Made by a program: the position numbers and the translations under genes
Assembly: GCA_036703985.1 (NCBI GenBank)
Contig: DATNQN010000144.1
Location: forward strand, 1-50,436
Source of the DNA: Leptolyngbyaceae cyanobacterium
GTDB lineage: Bacteria; Cyanobacteriota; Cyanobacteriia; Cyanobacteriales; Aerosakkonemataceae
Length of the DNA: 50,436 nt
Reading direction: 5' to 3'
Shown here: one piece after another, positions 15,501 through 24,106 of the stretch
Layout: each line of letters starts with the position of its first letter
Position numbering within the stretch: position 1 is the stretch's first letter
The notes under the pieces: generated by a model
Told to the model about the DNA's origin: nothing
Seen by the model: only the letters and a program-made list of their open reading frames with translations
Database searches by the model: none

Positions 15501-17639
15501 CTACTTGAGGACTCTTGTGGCATTGAAGATTGCCAGTAGCGCCACTCCCACATCGGCAAATACTGCCTCCCACAATGTTGCAATTCCGATCGCACCCAAA
15601 GCAATGAATAATCCTTTAATAGCCATCGCCAATACAATATTTTGCACGACAATTTGGCGAGTCTTTTTAGCAACTTGGATCGCCTCTGCCACTTTAGACG
15701 GGGCATCGGTCATAATCACTACATCAGCCGTTTCGATTGCCGCGTCCGATCCCAATCCACCCATTGCCATACCTACGTCGGCTCTAGCAATTACAGGCGC
15801 ATCGTTGATACCATCGCCCACAAATGCAACCTTGCCTTTACCAGAGCGACTCAGCAGTTTCTCGATCGCTTCTACTTTTCCTTCGGGTAATAATTCGGCA
15901 ATATAGGAATCTAAGCCCAGTCGCTCGGCAATGCTTTTAGCAACAATTTGGTTATCACCCGTGAGCATAATAGTTTGCTCAACTCCAACACCTTTAAGAT
16001 CTTGAATTGCTTTAATTGCATCGTCCTTAATTTCATCGGCAATTAAAATGTAGCCTGCATAGCGTCTATCAACGGCAAGATGAACAACAGTACCCTCTAC
16101 TTTGCAAGTATCGTGGTCAACATTTTCTCGATGCAAGAGACGGTCGTTCCCTGCCAAAACGACCTGGTTTTTCACTTTCGCTCGAATGCCATGACCAGCA
16201 ATTTCTTCGTAGTCTGTTACATCCGCGTCACCAATTAATTGACCGTATGCTTCTCGAATTGACTGTGCTATTGGGTGGTTAGAATGAGATTCGGCTTTGG
16301 CTGCTATCTCCAGGAATTCTGACTCAGAAAAACCGTTTTTAGTCACAATCCTCGCCACTTTAAACACGCCTTTGGTCAGGGTTCCAGTTTTATCAAAAAC
16401 AACGGTTTTAACTGCCGCCAAAGTATCGAGAAACGTCGAGCCTTTGACCAGAATGCCTCGTTTAGCAGCACCCCCAACACCACCGAAGTAGCCCAAGGGA
16501 ATACTAATCACAAGTCCGCAAGGGCAAGAAATAACCAGTAGAATCAGGGCGCGGTAAACCCATTCTGTGTGAGTTGCACCGGGAATAAACAGAGGTGGCA
16601 GAAGGGCTACAGCCAGCGACAGAAAAACTACAACGGGTGTATAGTAGCGTGCAAATTGGGTGATGAATTTCTCGGTTTCTGCTTTCTTGCTAGTAGCGTT
16701 TTCTACTAAATCGATAATTTTGGCGATGGAAGACTCCCAAAATTTTTTGGTGACTTGAATAGTTAGAACACCAGTCTGGTTAATCGTACCTGCCAGGACA
16801 ACTTCTCCAACTTTCACTGTGCGCGGAACTGATTCTCCTGTTAATGCTGAAGTATCAATCTGAGAATTACCTTCCAGAATTTCCCCATCTAATGGAATCT
16901 TTTCTCCTGGTTTGACTAGAATTATGTCTCCCACATTGACAGTTTCTGGGAAGACTTCTTTCACTGTGCCATTAACTTTCAAATTGGCAGTGTCGGGGCG
17001 AATTTCTAGCAATGCCTTGATAGAACGGCGAGCGCGACCAACAGAGTATTCTTGAAACAACTCTCCTATTCGGAAAAATAGCATGACGGCAACTGCTTCG
17101 GGGAGTTGATGAATGGCGATCGCCCCCACTGTTGCGATCGTCATTAAGAAATTTTCATCAAATACTTGCCCCTTGAGAATGTTGCGTCCAGCCGATTTTA
17201 ATACTGTCCAGCCGCTAATCAAATAAGCAGGAATGAAGGCGGCATACTCGCCAATGCTGTAGGGAGTATCGTGCAGAGGCTTTTCAAAGATTATTCCCAG
17301 CACAAGCAGGGCAACTACTCCTAGCACCGGAAGCAGTTCTTCTTTCAGGTTAAACTCGCCTGAATCATGACTATGCCTATGGTCGCGATCGTTAGCCTCC
17401 CCATGAGACTCTGGGCTGATGATGGTGTAGCCCAGAGAAATGACGCGATCGCAGATTTCCCGATCGCTCACCTGCTTTGGGTCATACGTCACGCTCAAGC
17501 GTCCCGTCGCGAAACTGACTGATGTTTCGCTGATTCCTGGTATTTTCTGTACGCCCGCTTCGATCTTTGCTGCACAGCTACCGCAATCCATGCCGCCGAC
17601 CTGCATCTGTTGGTTTTTGAGGGAAGGAGTCTGAGTCAT
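15501..17639 (-). CDS. ziaA: Zinc-exporting P1B-type ATPase (ZiaA type)
   Basis: The 712-residue pump moves Zn(II), and probably Cd(II) or Pb(II), out of the cytoplasm. One N-terminal HMA domain carries GMDCGSC (C19/C22), followed by a His/Asp-rich linker (about 79-95). Family motifs are all intact: TGES (actuator), CPC in the transport helix at 372-374, phosphorylation site DKTGT at 416-420, SNHP, MLTGD and GDGINDAP. The final helix pair with DVGVALLAIFNATR is typical of the Zn/Cd/Pb subgroup. It is divergent from ziaR with a matching operator between, the same layout as the known cyanobacterial zia locus. The stop codon is standard and no damage is seen. Confidence 0.94.
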   Translation of the reverse strand: MTQTPSLKNQQMQVGGMDCGSCAAKIEAGVQKIPGISETSVSFATGRLSVTYDPKQVSDREICDRVISLGYTIISPESHGEANDRDHRHSHDSGEFNLKEELLPVLGVVALLVLGIIFEKPLHDTPYSIGEYAAFIPAYLISGWTVLKSAGRNILKGQVFDENFLMTIATVGAIAIHQLPEAVAVMLFFRIGELFQEYSVGRARRSIKALLEIRPDTANLKVNGTVKEVFPETVNVGDIILVKPGEKIPLDGEILEGNSQIDTSALTGESVPRTVKVGEVVLAGTINQTGVLTIQVTKKFWESSIAKIIDLVENATSKKAETEKFITQFARYYTPVVVFLSLAVALLPPLFIPGATHTEWVYRALILLVISCPCGLVISIPLGYFGGVGGAAKRGILVKGSTFLDTLAAVKTVVFDKTGTLTKGVFKVARIVTKNGFSESEFLEIAAKAESHSNHPIAQSIREAYGQLIGDADVTDYEEIAGHGIRAKVKNQVVLAGNDRLLHRENVDHDTCKVEGTVVHLAVDRRYAGYILIADEIKDDAIKAIQDLKGVGVEQTIMLTGDNQIVAKSIAERLGLDSYIAELLPEGKVEAIEKLLSRSGKGKVAFVGDGINDAPVIARADVGMAMGGLGSDAAIETADVVIMTDAPSKVAEAIQVAKKTRQIVVQNIVLAMAIKGLFIALGAIGIATLWEAVFADVGVALLAIFNATRVLK

Positions 17640-17691
17640 TGCTACTTTGCTGAATTAATGGCAATTATCAGCATTGTAATCTAATCCGTGA

Positions 17692-17717
17692 AATATATGA
17701 GCAGTTGTTCAGGTATT
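17692..17717. promoter_or_regulatory. ArsR/SmtB-type operator between ziaA and ziaR
   Basis: The plus strand shows AATA, two bases, TGAGCA, two bases, TGTTCA, two bases, TATT: a 12-2-12 inverted repeat with one mismatch. This is the form bound by SmtB/ZiaR repressors. It lies 53 bases upstream of ziaA and 95 upstream of ziaR, so it can control both. An adjacent AATGAGAATCGTTTTA (minus strand, about 17720-17735) weakly resembles a Fur/Zur half-site; this is uncertain. Confidence 0.82.
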
Positions 17718-17811
17718 AAAACGATTCTCATTCTATGCTTATACTGAAGGTGTGTAAAAGCCTTGCTTTAAGAAGATTGACCGGATTGAGGCTCAAACTT
17801 AAACCCTGATA

Positions 17812-18213
17812 ATGAAAGAACTTAACCCTTCACAGAAGTCACTATCCCAGGAGTCCGACGCGCCAAGCTGCGAGTCTCACCTAGTCAATCTAGACAACGT
17901 GCGCTCCTTACAGCCAGAAATCTTGCCAATTGACGAAGCGCAGCGCATGGCGGAATTTTTTGGCGTACTTGCCGATCCCAGCCGTCTGCGCCTGCTATCT
18001 TGCTTGGCAAAGCAGGAGTTATGTGTCTGTGACTTGGCGGCTAGCTTAAAAATAAGTGACTCTGGCGTTTCTCATCAACTGCGCCTGTTGCGAACATTGC
18101 GCTTGGTTAAGCATCGCAAAGAGGGTCGTAACGTATATTACAGCTTGGCAGATAGCCACGTTATTAATCTGTATCGCGAAGTTGCAGAACATTTGAAGGA
18201 ACCAGGGAATTGA
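17812..18213 (+). CDS. ziaR: Zinc-sensing ArsR/SmtB-family repressor (ZiaR type)
   Basis: This 133-residue winged-helix repressor leaves its operator when zinc binds. The DNA-binding helix is [14 protein letters not shown]. Metal ligands are all visible: the alpha-5 pairs D114/H116 and H127/E130, the alpha-3 pair C71/C73 (ELCVCDLA), and an N-terminal C20/H23. C71, C73 and H116 are the residues known to matter in Synechocystis ZiaR. The gene is divergent from ziaA across a canonical operator. Its stop overlaps the longest possible start of the next gene, suggesting a two-gene transcript. Confidence 0.93.
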   Translation: MKELNPSQKSLSQESDAPSCESHLVNLDNVRSLQPEILPIDEAQRMAEFFGVLADPSRLRLLSCLAKQELCVCDLAASLKISDSGVSHQLRLLRTLRLVKHRKEGRNVYYSLADSHVINLYREVAEHLKEPGN

Positions 18214-18227
18214 TTCCACTGCCAATC

Positions 18228-18557
18228 ATGGAAATTATCAAATCTCTGCTCTACTTTGTCTTGGCTGGGTTGTGTGAAATCGGGGGAGGCTATCTAATTT
18301 GGTTGTGGTTGCGTGAGGGCAAAAACATCTGGTTCGCCCTAGCTGGAGCGCTTTTGTTGACACTTTATGGCATCATCCCTACGTTCCAACCTACGAATTT
18401 TGGGCGAGTTTATGCAGCTTACAGTGGAGTTTTTGTCGCCCTATCATTAATCTGGGGATGGAAAGTAGATGGAGTCATTCCTGACCGTTATGACTGGTTG
18501 GGAGCAGGAGTTGTACTACTAGGAGTTTGGCTAATGATGTACCTGCCGAGAAGTTAA
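18228..18557 (+). CDS. YnfA/UPF0060 family small membrane protein
   Basis: This 109-residue protein has four transmembrane helices and the family motifs [40 protein letters not shown] and [21 protein letters not shown] chose the ATG at 18228; a TTG at 18210 would overlap the ziaR stop and add six residues. YnfA proteins are related to small multidrug-resistance exporters, but their substrate is not established. Placement directly behind ziaR suggests zinc-controlled expression and a role in metal or cation export (inference). Confidence 0.85.
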   Translation: MEIIKSLLYFVLAGLCEIGGGYLIWLWLREGKNIWFALAGALLLTLYGIIPTFQPTNFGRVYAAYSGVFVALSLIWGWKVDGVIPDRYDWLGAGVVLLGVWLMMYLPRS

Positions 18558-18681
18558 TTTTTCCCATCTGTACACTTGCAGGTATTCGCTTTGATTCTGA
18601 GGGACAAAACCGTATGAGAAATCGGTCTGCGCGTTTCTATGCCTTCCTCTGATTGCTTTGGGGGTCGCGGTTAACATTGTT

Positions 18682-18860
18682 TGGAATGCGCTGTTAACGG
18701 TGATTCTACTGTCAAATCTAAGGGCAATTTTGCTGCAATCGTTGTGCGTGCGGTTGGAGTGGCTACCGGGCGAGGTTTAGCCCAGGCTTGTCGAGATTAT
18801 TTCAGTCAAAGAGTCAATTTTTGTTTGTGGGTACTATGCGAGATTGCGATCGCGGCTTGA
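18682..18860 (+). pseudogene. mntH: Nramp (MntH-type) metal transporter remnant
   Basis: One frame reads WNALLTVILLSNLRAILLQS then LCVRL. After a one-base loss near 18756 it continues VATGRGLAQACRDYFSQRVN then FCLWVLCEIAIAA, and a TGA replaces the next cysteine codon. This is the TM2-TM3 region of Nramp transporters (TGRDLAQACRD and LCEIAIAACDLAE). Both ends are gone. The rest of 18558-19067 contains only a 36-codon frame (18901-19011) that I do not recognise. Confidence 0.7.
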
Positions 18861-19107
18861 TATTGAGAGGTGGTGGGAAATTATCTTTTGTGTATACACA
18901 ATGATTAGTTTAAATTCTCCAGCTTTTTTATGCTTAAATCAATCTCATCAAATTAAAGCCGAGCTACCAAAAACTAATTCGGTTAATTTTTCTAAGCATC
19001 AACGTTTTTAACAATTACCTTAAAAGCTGCCAAAAAATTTAATGTATCCCTGTCATCATCGCACTTAAGTAAGTCGGCGGGGAACTTTATAACTATGTAA
19101 CGAAAAT

Positions 19108-19677
19108 TTAACAATTAGCATTGTTGTTAAATTTAATACGTTCTGTATTATGTTTTCTTGTTTCCCCCCTAGCATTCACCCCATTTATAACGGCATAAGC
19201 AAGGTCTAACTCGTCCTCAAACATTTGTCCCGATAGCTCATCTTTTTTCAAATGCTGCCACTCCAATTCAATTGGATTCATCTCGGAGCAATATTTAGGT
19301 AAAAAGAAAATGTATAAATTCTGACTTTCCCACTTTGACCATAACTGTTGTACTTCTTGGCATCGGTGTATTGGACTGTTATCCTGCACTATTACTCTTA
19401 TACGTCCCAATTTTTCCGCCTTTTGGGCTTCATGCTCCATCATTTGGATATAAAATTTGCGATTCACTCCGCCAATAACTAAGCCGTAAACAAAGCTGAT
19501 TAAAGGTTGAAGAAGACCAATCATGCTTAATCTGCGTCCACGGCGTTTTGTTTGCTCTAAATGTTTTTGCTCCCCACGTTGGTAATATGTATAACTCGGC
19601 TCACTCCACATACAGAAACCTGATTCATCTAAATATGTAAGGTCTATTTCTCCAGCAGCAGCAGACAATTCCAACAT
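19108..19677 (-). CDS. IS630-type transposase, DDE catalytic part
   Basis: The catalytic domain carries YLDESGF (first Asp), VQDNSPIH (second Asp) and NPIELEW (Glu), the DDE triad of IS630 transposases. The frame is open upstream to about 19730 and reads QDPKTREIKQADLDMLELS, so the annotated ATG is not a true start. Expression would need a -1 frameshift from the upstream frame near the A-rich run at 19720-19730. The C-terminus (about 19108-19130) has an unusual Asn-rich ending. Confidence 0.85.
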   Translation of the reverse strand: MLELSAAAGEIDLTYLDESGFCMWSEPSYTYYQRGEQKHLEQTKRRGRRLSMIGLLQPLISFVYGLVIGGVNRKFYIQMMEHEAQKAEKLGRIRVIVQDNSPIHRCQEVQQLWSKWESQNLYIFFLPKYCSEMNPIELEWQHLKKDELSGQMFEDELDLAYAVINGVNARGETRKHNTERIKFNNNANC

Positions 19678-19679
19678 AT

Positions 19680-20162
19680 CTAGGTCGGCCTGCTTAATTT
19701 CTCTGGTTTTCGGGTCTTGTTTTCCTTTGTGGCTCTTTCTGGCTCGTTTCCAAATGACCCCCTTTTTTTGAGTACCCGTCTTAATCTATCGGGACTCATT
19801 TCAATTTGGCGTTCATTCTTAAGTTTTTGAGCTAGTTGACGGCTGTTATATGTACGGGGTTCTTGTTTGAGGCATTCTTCCAAATATACTATGTCTTCTT
19901 CTGTGTACTTGGTTTTTCCACCTCTACCTGCTAATTCCCAAAGTCCCTCCAGCCCAAATGTCTGCCATTTATGCAAAACTTCTCTGACTGTTTGTGGAGT
20001 CCAATTAAAATGATCTGCTATTTTTTCAACGTACCACCCATGTGCATTTAACCTGACTACCTCTGCTCGGTCTTTGACTTTCTGTGGCACATCCACAGTT
20101 CTCAGCTTTAACAGCGTTTCATCTTGCTTACGAGTTAAAAATACCCTCAAACGAGCGCCCAT
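19680..20162 (-). CDS. IS630-type transposase, N-terminal DNA-binding part
   Basis: The 160-residue frame has two helix-turn-helix units: VEKIADHFNWTPQTVREVLH and the region around YNSRQLAQKLKNERQIEMSP. The last 20 or so residues (NKTRKPEKLSRPT) are out of the protein's natural frame. The -1 frame at the same place reads into the DDE domain. This arrangement is common in IS630 elements and may be programmed. A simple inactivating deletion is the alternative. Confidence 0.82.
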   Translation of the reverse strand: MGARLRVFLTRKQDETLLKLRTVDVPQKVKDRAEVVRLNAHGWYVEKIADHFNWTPQTVREVLHKWQTFGLEGLWELAGRGGKTKYTEEDIVYLEECLKQEPRTYNSRQLAQKLKNERQIEMSPDRLRRVLKKRGSFGNEPERATKENKTRKPEKLSRPT

Positions 20163-20241
20163 ATTTCAATCACCTTAGTAGATGTATTCTCCGTATTTAC
20201 TTATCTTTACATAGTTTGGTTTTTTCACGCCGACTTACTTA

Positions 20242-20471
20242 GATTCATCATCAATGCACGTACATGGAGAATACAATGCCAGCTTACCATCAGTAATATT
20301 TGAGAATCAACAAGCAGCCAATAACCAAGAGTCAGAAGAATTAGCAGTAAAATCACCCAAGGAAATTACAATTGTTTATTGCTGCTTGTTGAGAATAGGT
20401 TTTGATGAGTCATCGCTGCTTGAATCTCTTTTTTGAGGGAAGATGTCTCTTTTTATGCAAGCTTTGCTTTT
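20242..20471 (+). other. Unassigned stretch between IS630 and the IS66-split ORF
   Basis: A 60-codon frame at 20254-20436 (from MHVHGEYNASLP) has a plausible start but matches nothing I know. No repeat, promoter or terminator could be supported here. Confidence 0.2.
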
Positions 20472-20595
20472 TTATTTCCGTAATTTCCGATTGTGACAGT
20501 TCAGGGTGCGGAATGTGGGATAAAAGTCAGAAATTGTTATCTTAAAATTAGACTTTAAGTTTTCAACTAAACTGGACAAATTATCGAGATTACCT

Positions 20596-22455
20596 GTAAC
20601 CGTTCAGGGGGTGCGCCTGCGGCGCACCACCCCAAGAAGAGTTGTAAAGATTTTTGGGTAAAAAGACAAGCTTCAAAAATAGGAGCCAAAAACTGATAAG
20701 ATAAGACTCATGGAACTGCATTGCCTCAGCATAATAGAGCAAATTCCCCCCTCGGATTGGGAGAAAACTCCAGCCAGCGTCAAAAAAATGGTGGAGTTAA
20801 TGATGCAGCGCATTAACTTATTAGAACAACAGGCTCTTGAATTACTCGAAGTCCAGCAACAATTATTAGAAAAAGTCAATCAGACATCAAAAAATTCATC
20901 ATCACCACCCTCAAGTGACCCCCCTGGATTTGGTCATAAATCACCGAAAAAAAGCGGCAAGAAAAGAGGTGGTCAACCAGGCCATGAAGGAAAAAGCCGC
21001 AACTTATACCCAATTGAAAAATGCACCTCGGTGATAGAGCATCATCCCATAAAATGCTCAAGTTGTGGAGAAAGCCTTAATGGAGTTGATCCAGACCCAC
21101 TACGCCACCAAATAGTTGAGATTCCACCGATTGAACCAATCGTAATAGAACATCGCCTACACCAATTGACCTGTGAGCGATGTGGAAAGGACACTCGTGC
21201 CAAACTGCCAGACAACGTAAACCCAAGTGGATACGGTGTGAGAGTAGTGGCAACGGTAGCACTATTGAGTGGATTATACCGTAACAGCCACCGAATGGTA
21301 CAAAGCGCCCTGGCCGACTTGTTTGGGATCTCAATGTCCTTGGGGACAGTCAACAAACTGAGAGTGGAAGCCAGCAATGCAGTAGCCGATTGTGTTCAGG
21401 AAGCTCATGTTTACATCCAGCAACAAGAAGTTGTCGGAGCGGATGAAACCAGCTTCAATCAAGCTAATATCGACGGTGGAAATCCACAACAAAGACAAGC
21501 TTGGCTATGGGTAGCAGTCACACCGCTAGTGACATTTTTTGAGATTGCACTGACTCGTTGCACTCAAGCGGCTAAAAACCTTCTAGGTGAGAACTTTGCT
21601 GGAATTTTAACCTCGGATAGGCATGGTGCATATAACTGGGTTACCATCGAACGTCGGCAATTATGTTGGGCACATCTAAAAAGAGAATTTATCAAAATCT
21701 CAGAACGTCCAGGGGTATCGCAAGAATTAGGAAATCGATTACTTCAACAACTTGAAAAGTTATTTGAATTATGGCAGAGGGTAAGGGATGGAACTCTTGC
21801 TCGTAACGATTTTGTAGAATTAGTCAAAGATATTCGTCAGCAAATAATATCACTGTTACAACAAGCCGCAGAGTACCAGATTACGTCCAAGGAGAAAACC
21901 CCTTTGGCTAAAACGGTTCGCACTTGTCGTCAACTACTGAAAGTTGAGGGTGCAATGTGGTTGTTTGTAACAACTCCCTACGTTGAACCAACGAACAATG
22001 CCGCAGAAAGAGCGATTCGTCCGGCGGTAATCTGGCGGCGTACCAGTTTTGGTTCTCAAACCAAAGCCGGGAGTACTTTTGTGGCACGAATGCTGACTGT
22101 GGTGACCACACTTAAATCTCAAGAGCGTAATATTTTGGAGTTTATTACCACTGCGGTTGCCCATGCTCGTGAAGGCTTCCGTGAGCGTCAGCCGAACGGT
22201 AAATCTGCTCCTTCTTTGCTTCCAGAAGTCGAATGAAGAGTGAAGATTGAAAATGAATGATAATTTTTATTGTAGCAATATAATAGTCAGTTTATTGCTG
22301 ACTATTGCTGACCCTAAGTACTCTTCTTAAATTGGCTCAATGGTCAAGAGAGTTTGGGCTGAAGTTCTTCAGAGCTTACACCTAACTTTGAAGAATATTG
22401 ACGCTCAAACTTCTCTTGGGGTGGTGCGCCCCAGGCGCACCCCCTGAACGGTTAC
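20596..22455 (+). mobile_element. IS66-family insertion sequence with 8-bp target duplication
   Basis: This is a complete 1,860-bp element. The left end reads GTAACCGTTCAGGGGGTGCG. The right end is its near-perfect complement over about 43 bases, and each end contains an internal palindrome (GTGCGCC and GGCGCAC). The flanking octamer GATTACCT is duplicated exactly at 20588-20595 and 22456-22463, as expected for IS66. The single transposase gene is intact. Perfect ends and duplication point to a recent insertion. Confidence 0.93.
20710..22236 (+). CDS. IS66-family transposase (TnpC type)
   Basis: This is a full-length 508-residue transposase. It has an N-terminal coiled coil (RINLLEQQALELLEVQQQLL), a basic linker (GHKSPKKSGKKRGGQPGHEG) and a zinc motif (KCSSCGESL with LTCERCGKDT). 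The DDE core follows: VVGADETSF, LTSDRHGAYNWV and the Glu in NNAAERAIRPAVIWRR. Unlike classic IS66, no tnpA/tnpB accessory genes are present, as in the single-gene IS66 subgroup. No frameshifts are seen. Confidence 0.93.
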   Translation: MELHCLSIIEQIPPSDWEKTPASVKKMVELMMQRINLLEQQALELLEVQQQLLEKVNQTSKNSSSPPSSDPPGFGHKSPKKSGKKRGGQPGHEGKSRNLYPIEKCTSVIEHHPIKCSSCGESLNGVDPDPLRHQIVEIPPIEPIVIEHRLHQLTCERCGKDTRAKLPDNVNPSGYGVRVVATVALLSGLYRNSHRMVQSALADLFGISMSLGTVNKLRVEASNAVADCVQEAHVYIQQQEVVGADETSFNQANIDGGNPQQRQAWLWVAVTPLVTFFEIALTRCTQAAKNLLGENFAGILTSDRHGAYNWVTIERRQLCWAHLKREFIKISERPGVSQELGNRLLQQLEKLFELWQRVRDGTLARNDFVELVKDIRQQIISLLQQAAEYQITSKEKTPLAKTVRTCRQLLKVEGAMWLFVTTPYVEPTNNAAERAIRPAVIWRRTSFGSQTKAGSTFVARMLTVVTTLKSQERNILEFITTAVAHAREGFRERQPNGKSAPSLLPEVE

Positions 22456-22497
22456 GATTACCTTTAATTGTCGCGCTACAGATATCCTCTGTATTGA

Positions 22498-22858
22498 CTA
22501 ACTTTCGTGTTGGAAAATACATAGTTCCTCCTTTTGTAGACTAATGCAATTTTGAATTTTGCGGACTGTATTGACTGCAACTCCAGCCTGTTCAGCCGTT
22601 TTTCGCAAAGATAAACCTTGCTCTAAAGCTTCAATAACTTTTTGAGATGAAGGTTTCGCCAAAAACTGGGTCTTCCGTACTTACTGTGCTAAATTCCTGG
22701 TCAAAGCCTGACTGGGCAAGGATTTAGCCGATAATTTAAATTTCGAGAATCAAACCCTTGCCCAGTCAGGCTTGTAGTATAAAGTTCTTGTTTTTTGCAC
22801 ACTAACTACGGAAGACCCACTTTTTAGCGCGTTCCATTCCTAATTTTATTGCTTGCGA
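22498..22858 (-). pseudogene. HTH protein, or C-terminal extension of the GIY-YIG gene, interrupted by a MITE
   Basis: Removing the 151-bp MITE and one ACT copy gives an open frame MERAKKFLAKPSSQKVIEAL, EQGLSLRKTAEQAGVAVNTV and RKIQ, a resolvase-like helix-turn-helix. It is in the same frame as the gene at 22859-23824 and separated from it only by one TGA at 22859. It may be a separate 61-codon gene starting at the ATG at 22837, or the lost C-terminal DNA-binding domain of that gene. Confidence 0.6.
22668..22818. mobile_element. 151-bp MITE-like element
   Basis: The terminal inverted repeats start GGGTCTTCCGTA and match over 22 bases with two differences. The element is flanked by ACT on both sides and contains a second inverted repeat (GCCTGACTGGGCAAGG and its complement, with a central AT-rich loop). 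It has no coding capacity. Its excision restores the reading frame of the HTH gene it sits in. Confidence 0.8.
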
Positions 22859-23824
22859 TCACCTGTCAGCACGCTCTTGTGCTGCAATCAAATTTTCAGT
22901 TTGACTTGGTTCACCCGCCAGAATGTCTGCCTCAATTCCCGACAGTGACTTTGGCTCCATCCGTCGCAAGTCACGAAGCGCAAACTTAGCTTGTTCGGGA
23001 GTGAAAAAGTTATAGTATTCGGTCAAGTCTCCGATGGAAAAATTAAAAAAAGAATATCGATGCTTAAAGTATTTCTCTACGTTGCCGCGATACGGCCATT
23101 GCCCCAATACTTTAATTGAGAAGGATTGGAAATGCGATCGTAAATCTCGTTCAATCTCAGCTAATCTTTCAGTGACATTACGCTGAGTTACCGCAATTTT
23201 GTAAATGGTTATTTCGCCAGTATCGGCTTGAAGATAGTAGAGAGTATGCAGTAAGATTTTGCGAAATTCAGCCCGGTAAATCTGCAAATCTCGCAAGCAT
23301 TCGTTGAGCAATGGCGAGTTTTTCAAATAAGCAGTTTGTGCGCTTTCTTCCAACTGCTGCAACTTCTCTAACAGCATCGGCTCTTGTACTTGGTTGAAGA
23401 GCATCAAAGATAATGCCCCAACGGGGATTTTACCTAGCCTTGTAAACTGATATTCGCCGCCGTAGCGATATACATTTCGTTCCAGTAATTTTTCTTTAAT
23501 TAGAATTTTTGGTACTTGGCTTTCATCAATGCCTATGTCTTTGATTCCGTAGTGGTTCCAAAGGTCTTTGAGTTGCTTGAGTTCTTTCCCGGTTAGCCAG
23601 ATATTGAAGTTGTCGTACAGGGGCAAGTAAGGAACGGAGCGACTATCGCGATCGACTTCTCGGCAAGTTTCGTTGGTATGCGCGAAGTGATGTTCTTTCC
23701 GGCGTCCCTTCTTGGCGGTCAGTTCGCCATCGCAGTACGGGCATTTTAGGTCAGTTTTCCCGCTTGGAACGTCCTCGATCGCCACCAAGGTTCTGTCTTG
23801 AGCAATGCCGTATCTGAGCCACAT
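22859..23824 (-). CDS. CoiA-like zinc domain plus GIY-YIG/T5orf172-like nuclease domain protein
   Basis: The 321-residue protein begins with a zinc-ribbon-like region resembling competence protein CoiA (CPYC at 28-31, then HHFAH at 45-49 and Cys54). The middle is helical. At about 205-285 it shows EITIYKIAVTQRNVTERLAE, with YFKHRYSFFNFSIG later, which resembles the T5orf172 branch of GIY-YIG nucleases; the exact catalytic set could not be confirmed. The frame stops at a TGA, but an HTH-coding stretch follows in the same frame, so the protein may have lost its C-terminus. DNA processing or defence is a reasonable guess; the true role is unknown. The 282 bases upstream hold no clear gene. Confidence 0.55.
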   Translation of the reverse strand: MWLRYGIAQDRTLVAIEDVPSGKTDLKCPYCDGELTAKKGRRKEHHFAHTNETCREVDRDSRSVPYLPLYDNFNIWLTGKELKQLKDLWNHYGIKDIGIDESQVPKILIKEKLLERNVYRYGGEYQFTRLGKIPVGALSLMLFNQVQEPMLLEKLQQLEESAQTAYLKNSPLLNECLRDLQIYRAEFRKILLHTLYYLQADTGEITIYKIAVTQRNVTERLAEIERDLRSHFQSFSIKVLGQWPYRGNVEKYFKHRYSFFNFSIGDLTEYYNFFTPEQAKFALRDLRRMEPKSLSGIEADILAGEPSQTENLIAAQERADR

Positions 23825-24106
23825 TGGGCGACATCCTTTATTTGATACAGAGCATTTGTAAAAATTCCGCTTTCAAAGGTAAAACCGAACTGCTTTCCAG
23901 TGTATCAAAAAAAGGGTTCCCGAAAAACATTACCCCGACAAAAATGGTCGGCGTAGTGTCTAGATTTCTGCCTATACCGTTGTTAAAGCCTGTTCTGCTG
24001 ATAAAAGGTGAACCAACTAGCCAGAGTTCCACTACCGTACTGCTTCTGGCCATAACTATTACGAGGAAACGACGCCCATCCGCTTCATCAGCTTGTTAGC
24101 TCGTGG

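Larger units (their letters stand above)
19068..20239 (-). mobile_element. IS630-family insertion sequence
   Basis: This 1,172-bp element has terminal inverted repeats AGTAAGTCGGCG (12 bases exact) at both ends and is flanked by TA on each side, the target duplication of the IS630/Tc1 group. It carries a two-frame transposase on the minus strand. It sits between decayed metal genes and unassigned sequence; it does not split the Nramp remnant. Confidence 0.85.
20472..22522 (-). pseudogene. 60-codon ORF split by IS66
   Basis: Behind a strong ribosome site (GGAGG) an ATG at 22522 starts MYFPTRKLVNTEDICSATIK. The frame reaches the IS66 right end at 22456. Removing the IS and one copy of its 8-bp target duplication restores an open frame that continues NLDNLSSLVENLKSNFKITI and ends at 20472, 60 residues in all. 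I do not recognise the protein. It lies directly behind the HTH frame at 22498 and overlaps its end, so it was probably a small downstream partner. Confidence 0.55.

Noticed and set aside
23935-23951. Terminator hairpin CCGAC/GTCGG
   Set aside because: The stem is only five pairs and has no T-run directly behind it on either strand.
23838-24053. 71-codon minus-strand ORF between the Argonaute operon and the GIY-YIG gene
   Set aside because: No recognisable motif, no clear ribosome site and odd composition; not enough to call a gene.
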